Both the position numbers and the translations under genes were made by a program. Of a stretch of DNA of 25,629 nt, positions 22,481-25,629 are shown in pieces (positions within the stretch are counted from its first letter, which is position 1; each line of letters starts with the position of its first letter). Source of the stretch: Clostridiales bacterium. GTDB taxonomy: Bacteria; Bacillota; Clostridia; Oscillospirales; Acutalibacteraceae. The DNA lies in NCBI GenBank assembly GCA_012522615.1, contig JAAYKB010000102.1, positions 1-25,629 on the forward strand. The letters are read 5' to 3'. Below the pieces are notes generated by a model that saw only the letters and a list, made by a program, of their open reading frames with translations, made no database searches and was not told the DNA's origin.

Positions 22481-23317
22481 ATGAAGATTGGGTTAATAGC
22501 AAACCAAAAGGCTGTCGGCATATGCGAATCGCTTGACCTTGTGCGCGATGCGCTTTTAAGGCTGGGCGCCGATGTTTTGACGCCTCCGGCCGGAGAGGTC
22601 TTTCCGGAAAACGCTACCGATGAGATTTTGGACGCCGGCGATCTGATTATCACCCTCGGCGGGGACGGAACCATCATCCACACGGCCAAGCGGGCGGCCC
22701 GGTTCAACAAGCCGGTGCTGGGTATCAACTGCGGCAATCTAGGCTTTATGGCAGGGCTTGAAAGCGACGAGCTGGAACAGCTTTCCGCCCTCATGGACGG
22801 GCGGTATGAGATTGAAAACCGGATGATGCTCACCATCAGGGTCTGTTCGTCAAACGGCGACAAGGCCGAGTTCTGCGCCCTGAACGAGGGGGTTGTTTCA
22901 AGGGGTTCGCTTTCGCCTATGGTCGAGTTTGAGGTGGCGAACGAACGCGAGAGAATACTCACCTATCATGCCGACGGCGGGATTGTGGCGACCCCGACGG
23001 GATCGACCGCATATTCCCTTTCGGCGGGCGGGCCTATTATCGACCCTGCCGTGAGGTGCCTGCTGCTTACCCCTATATGCGCTCATTCTCTGCATGCCCG
23101 CTCCTGCATTTTCGGTGAGGATACCCGTCTTTACCTGAGAACTAAAAACCCGGATAATCATGAGGTATTTTTGACTGTCGACGGGGAAGAGGGTATACGC
23201 ATTAAACCCGACGATACCTTGCAGATTGAACGGTCTGATATATTCGCCCGTTTGATTATAATTAAGCAAGCTCCCTTTTATCAGGTGCTGAACCGCAAAC
23301 TTATCAACCGAAGGTGA
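22481..23317 (+). CDS. nadK: NAD kinase
   Basis: NAD kinase phosphorylates NAD to NADP using ATP or polyphosphate. The 278-residue protein has the GGDGT motif at residues 60-64, the substrate motif LNEGVVSRG (usually NEV or NEF), the conserved DGGIVATPTGSTAYSLSAGGPI, and a beta-rich C-terminus with FLTVDG. GGGAAGGGATGG lies upstream of ATG 22481. It lies between tlyA and argR with 30 and 18 bp gaps and is clearly part of the same transcript. Confidence 0.96.
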   Translation: MKIGLIANQKAVGICESLDLVRDALLRLGADVLTPPAGEVFPENATDEILDAGDLIITLGGDGTIIHTAKRAARFNKPVLGINCGNLGFMAGLESDELEQLSALMDGRYEIENRMMLTIRVCSSNGDKAEFCALNEGVVSRGSLSPMVEFEVANERERILTYHADGGIVATPTGSTAYSLSAGGPIIDPAVRCLLLTPICAHSLHARSCIFGEDTRLYLRTKNPDNHEVFLTVDGEEGIRIKPDDTLQIERSDIFARLIIIKQAPFYQVLNRKLINRR

Positions 23318-23335
23318 ACCGAAAGGAGAGGCAGT

Positions 23336-23788
23336 ATGAAAGCCAAGCGTCATGCAAAAATACTTGAAATAATCCGGAATAATTCCGTGAATACCCAGGA
23401 GGAGCTGCTTAAACTTCTGAACGAGAGCGGCTTTGGGGTGACACAGGCAACCGTTTCAAGGGACATTAAGGAGCTGCGTTTGATAAAAACACTTGACAGC
23501 AACGGAAACTACCATTATTCCACCGTTCAGCAGGAAAGTGAAGATATATCATCAAAATTCCATACCATATTTGCCGACACCGTAACAAACATCGATTATG
23601 CGGGGAATATCGTGGTGGTTAAATGCCTTCCGGGTATGGCCATGGCAGCATGTGCCGCTATGGACGCCCTGCGCCGCCCAAATATGGTCGGGACGATTTC
23701 GGGTGATGATACATTTATCTGTATCATGAGGGATGAAAACAACTCGATTGATCTGGTGTCCGAGCTGAAAAGGATGGTCAGGAGCTGA
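23336..23788 (+). CDS. argR: arginine repressor ArgR/AhrC
   Basis: ArgR is a hexameric arginine-sensing repressor of arginine synthesis and activator of its catabolism. The 150-residue product has the winged-helix DNA-binding domain with TQATVSRDIKELRLIK (about 36-51) and the C-terminal arginine-binding domain with GTISGDDTFICIM (usually GTIAGDDT). GAAAGGAGAGG precedes ATG 23336. As in B. subtilis, where it is called ahrC, it lies directly before recN. Confidence 0.97.
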   Translation: MKAKRHAKILEIIRNNSVNTQEELLKLLNESGFGVTQATVSRDIKELRLIKTLDSNGNYHYSTVQQESEDISSKFHTIFADTVTNIDYAGNIVVVKCLPGMAMAACAAMDALRRPNMVGTISGDDTFICIMRDENNSIDLVSELKRMVRS

Positions 23789-23833
23789 CTTTCGTGTCCG
23801 GCGATAAGCAAAAGGGAAAGGTATGGCTTTGGT

Positions 23834-25501
23834 ATGCTGACAAGTCTTCATATTGAGAATATCGCTGTTATCGAAAAGGCGGGTATCGATTTGGGCGCGG
23901 GTCTGAATGTGCTTACCGGCGAGACCGGCGCGGGCAAATCCATGGTGATTGACGCTATCAACGCCGCTCTCGGGGAGCGTATCAGCCGCGAGGTCGTCCG
24001 TACCGGAAGCAGCGAGGCCATGATTACCGCCGTTTTTTCCGATATTTCGGAAAGGATACGGAAAAACCTTGAGGAGCTGGGCTATCCCGTGGACGAGGAC
24101 GGGGCGCTGCTTGTCCGGAGGACGATTTCGGCCGACGGCAAGGGTAACTGCCGCATTAACGGACAGCCCGCAACCCTTTCCGTCCTTCGCACAATCGGCC
24201 GGATGCTGGTAAACATTCACGGGCAGCATGAGAATCAAATCCTGCTTTCGCCCGAAAGGCATGTGGATTATCTTGAGGGGCTGGGGGGACTGCTCCCGCT
24301 TCGCGGGGAGTACGCCCAAGCCTATGACAGGCTTTGCGATATAAGGCGGCAGCTTGAGCAGACCAGAATGGACGAGGGGATGAAGGCCCGCAGGGTAGAT
24401 ATGCTGCGCTATCAGATAAACGAGATTGAAGCGGCCAATCTGCGTCCGGGCGAGCAGGAGGAGTTGAAAAACCAGCGCGAAATCTATCGCAACGCCGAAA
24501 AGATAGCGGTTTCCCTTAACTGTGCGCGTGAAGCCTTGTCGGGAGGGGAGGACGGCGTGGGGGCTATTTCTGCACTTTCACGAGCGGTAGACAATCTTGT
24601 TGACGCGGGGCGTTATGTTGAGGAGCTCGGAGAGCTCGGGCGGCGGGCGGAAAGCCTGCTTTATGAGATTGAGGAGTGCGCCGAGGAGCTTCGGGATTAT
24701 GCCTCCCATCTCGATTTTGAACCGGGCGATCTGGAGAGGATCGAGGATCGGCTTGATATAATCCACAGGCTGACGACAAAGTACGGGGGCACCGAGCAGG
24801 AGGTTCTTGCCTTCCTTGAGCAGGCGATGCAGGAGCTTGACGGCATCGAGATGTCCGATATACGCGCGGGTCAGCTTGAAAAAGAGCTTGAGGCGGCCGA
24901 GAAGCAGGCGTATGAGCTGGCAGGAAGGCTGTCGGACGCGCGTAAAAGGGCGGCGAAGGAATTTGAAAAAAAGGTGGGGGAGCAGCTTGCCTTTTTGGAT
25001 ATGCCCGGGGTGAGGTTCGGCGTGTCGTTTGAGCCTGCGGAGCTGGGGGCCGGAGGCATAGACCGGGTTGAGTTCCTTATATCGCCCAATCAGGGCGAGG
25101 CGCCGCGTCCCCTTGCGAGGATTGCGTCGGGGGGAGAGCTCTCGAGAATCATGCTTGCTTTGAAATCGGTAATGGCGGACGCCGACGATATAGATACCCT
25201 TGTTTTTGATGAAATCGACACCGGAATAAGCGGGTATGCCGCCCATAAGGTTGGCATCAAGCTGAGGGAGACCTCAAAGAACCGCCAGATAATATGCGTT
25301 ACCCATCTTGCCCAGATTGCCGCCCAGGCGCACCATCATTTTCTTATCGAAAAGTCTGTGCGGCAGGGGCGTACATACACCGACGTAACGGTTCTTGACA
25401 ACGCGGGCAGGGAACACGAGCTTGCCCGAATAATCGGGGGTGCGGTCAGTCCCGTCAATCTTGAGGCGGCGCGCGAGATGCTTTCAAAGGTTGAGGGGTA
25501 G
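23834..25501 (+). CDS. recN: DNA repair protein RecN
   Basis: RecN is an SMC-like ATPase that holds broken DNA ends in recombination repair. The 555-residue protein begins with LTSLHIENIAVIEK, has Walker A GETGAGKS (29-36), a coiled-coil middle (about 155-365), the ABC signature IASGGELSRIMLALK and Walker B TLVFDEIDTGISG, then THLAQIAAQAHHHF. It is full length. The in-frame start is ATG 23834; the ATG at 23823 is out of frame, and the nearest purine-rich site (AAAGGGAAAGG) is about 12 bp upstream, so initiation may be weak. It ends with TAG; no terminator is evident after it. Confidence 0.97.
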   Translation: MLTSLHIENIAVIEKAGIDLGAGLNVLTGETGAGKSMVIDAINAALGERISREVVRTGSSEAMITAVFSDISERIRKNLEELGYPVDEDGALLVRRTISADGKGNCRINGQPATLSVLRTIGRMLVNIHGQHENQILLSPERHVDYLEGLGGLLPLRGEYAQAYDRLCDIRRQLEQTRMDEGMKARRVDMLRYQINEIEAANLRPGEQEELKNQREIYRNAEKIAVSLNCAREALSGGEDGVGAISALSRAVDNLVDAGRYVEELGELGRRAESLLYEIEECAEELRDYASHLDFEPGDLERIEDRLDIIHRLTTKYGGTEQEVLAFLEQAMQELDGIEMSDIRAGQLEKELEAAEKQAYELAGRLSDARKRAAKEFEKKVGEQLAFLDMPGVRFGVSFEPAELGAGGIDRVEFLISPNQGEAPRPLARIASGGELSRIMLALKSVMADADDIDTLVFDEIDTGISGYAAHKVGIKLRETSKNRQIICVTHLAQIAAQAHHHFLIEKSVRQGRTYTDVTVLDNAGREHELARIIGGAVSPVNLEAAREMLSKVEG

Positions 25502-25561
25502 TCGTCGGGTGTTATGCAACCGCGGATTTCACTTGGTCGGAGGACGCCTAGTTTCGCCTGC

Positions 25562-25596
25562 GATGTAATAATATCACATCATAGTTGCATTGTCAA
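25562..25596 (-). promoter_or_regulatory. strong minus-strand promoter overlapped by a palindromic operator-like site
   Basis: On the minus strand TTGACA (25591-25596) and TATTAT (25568-25573) are exactly 17 bp apart. The plus-strand sequence GATGTAATAATATCACATC (25562-25580) is a 19-bp palindrome with a single mismatched pair, and it covers the -10 box, as expected for a repressor operator. Transcription would start near 25561 and run antisense into the 3' end of recN; no coding frame starts there. Confidence 0.6.
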
Positions 25597-25612
25597 TAAC
25601 ATTTTCCATAAT
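25585..25612 (+). promoter_or_regulatory. possible plus-strand promoter at the right edge
   Basis: TTGCAT (25585-25590) and CATAAT (25607-25612) are 16 bp apart. It could serve a gene beyond the window, sharing the palindrome with the opposed promoter. The match is modest and nothing downstream is visible. The 25502-25560 stretch before the palindrome contains no recognisable gene or known RNA. Confidence 0.3.
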
Positions 25613-25629
25613 CTACCTTTTGCACAAAA

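Noticed and set aside
24578..25246. Minus-strand open frame of 222 codons inside recN
   Set aside because: It is a shadow of the high-GC recN coding frame, with no matching protein features and no ribosome binding site; the promoter at 25568-25596 is over 300 bp away.

Overview
The window looks like chromosomal DNA of an endospore-forming Clostridia-type Firmicute, probably an Oscillospiraceae/Ruminococcaceae relative. The grounds are a complete spoIIIAA-AH sporulation operon, a CIRCE-controlled groESL operon, strong AGGAGG-type ribosome binding sites, sigma-A-like promoters, and a yqhY-nusB-xseA-xseB-ispA-dxs-tlyA-argR-recN gene order that closely follows Bacillus subtilis. The genus placement is inference. 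No rRNA, tRNA, CRISPR array, transposase or prophage module was seen.

Layout. 1-699: 3' end of pyrD and ruvX/yqgF. 818-2912: groES-groEL with promoter, CIRCE operator and a shared terminator. 2911-4345 (minus strand): an FMN-binding membrane protein followed by a Xer-type tyrosine recombinase. 4346-4583: divergent promoter region. 4584-8897: a divergent type IIA topoisomerase pair (ParE/GyrB-like and ParC/GyrA-like). 8898-9657: hairpins, a strong promoter, a zinc-ribbon/TM2 protein and its terminator. 9717-14605: spoIIIAA-AH, the mother-cell channel needed for engulfed-forespore development. 14606-15330: promoters, an Asp23-family gene, a terminator and a structured intergenic element. 15407-25501: a tightly packed plus-strand housekeeping cluster of nusB, a TsaD-like paralogue, xseAB, ispA, a PAP2-like membrane protein, dxs, tlyA, nadK, argR and recN. 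25502-25629: an intergenic end with a strong minus-strand promoter overlapped by a palindrome.

The cluster joins isoprenoid precursor synthesis (dxs feeding ispA), DNA repair (xseAB, recN), RNA-related functions (nusB, tlyA), NADP supply (nadK) and arginine regulation (argR). Relative to the B. subtilis order, accB/accC between the spoIIIA operon and the Asp23 gene, and folD after nusB, are absent; a TsaD-like gene occupies the folD position.

The most striking observation is that dxs is complete and in one frame over 638 codons except for a single in-frame TAG at 21042-21044, at a position where DXS proteins carry Leu or Met. Other points worth a second look are the TsaD paralogue, the divergent topoisomerase pair, a calcium-loop-like insertion in the PAP2-like protein, a 98-nt spoIIIAA/spoIIIAB overlap, and the orphan promoter/palindrome at the right edge.
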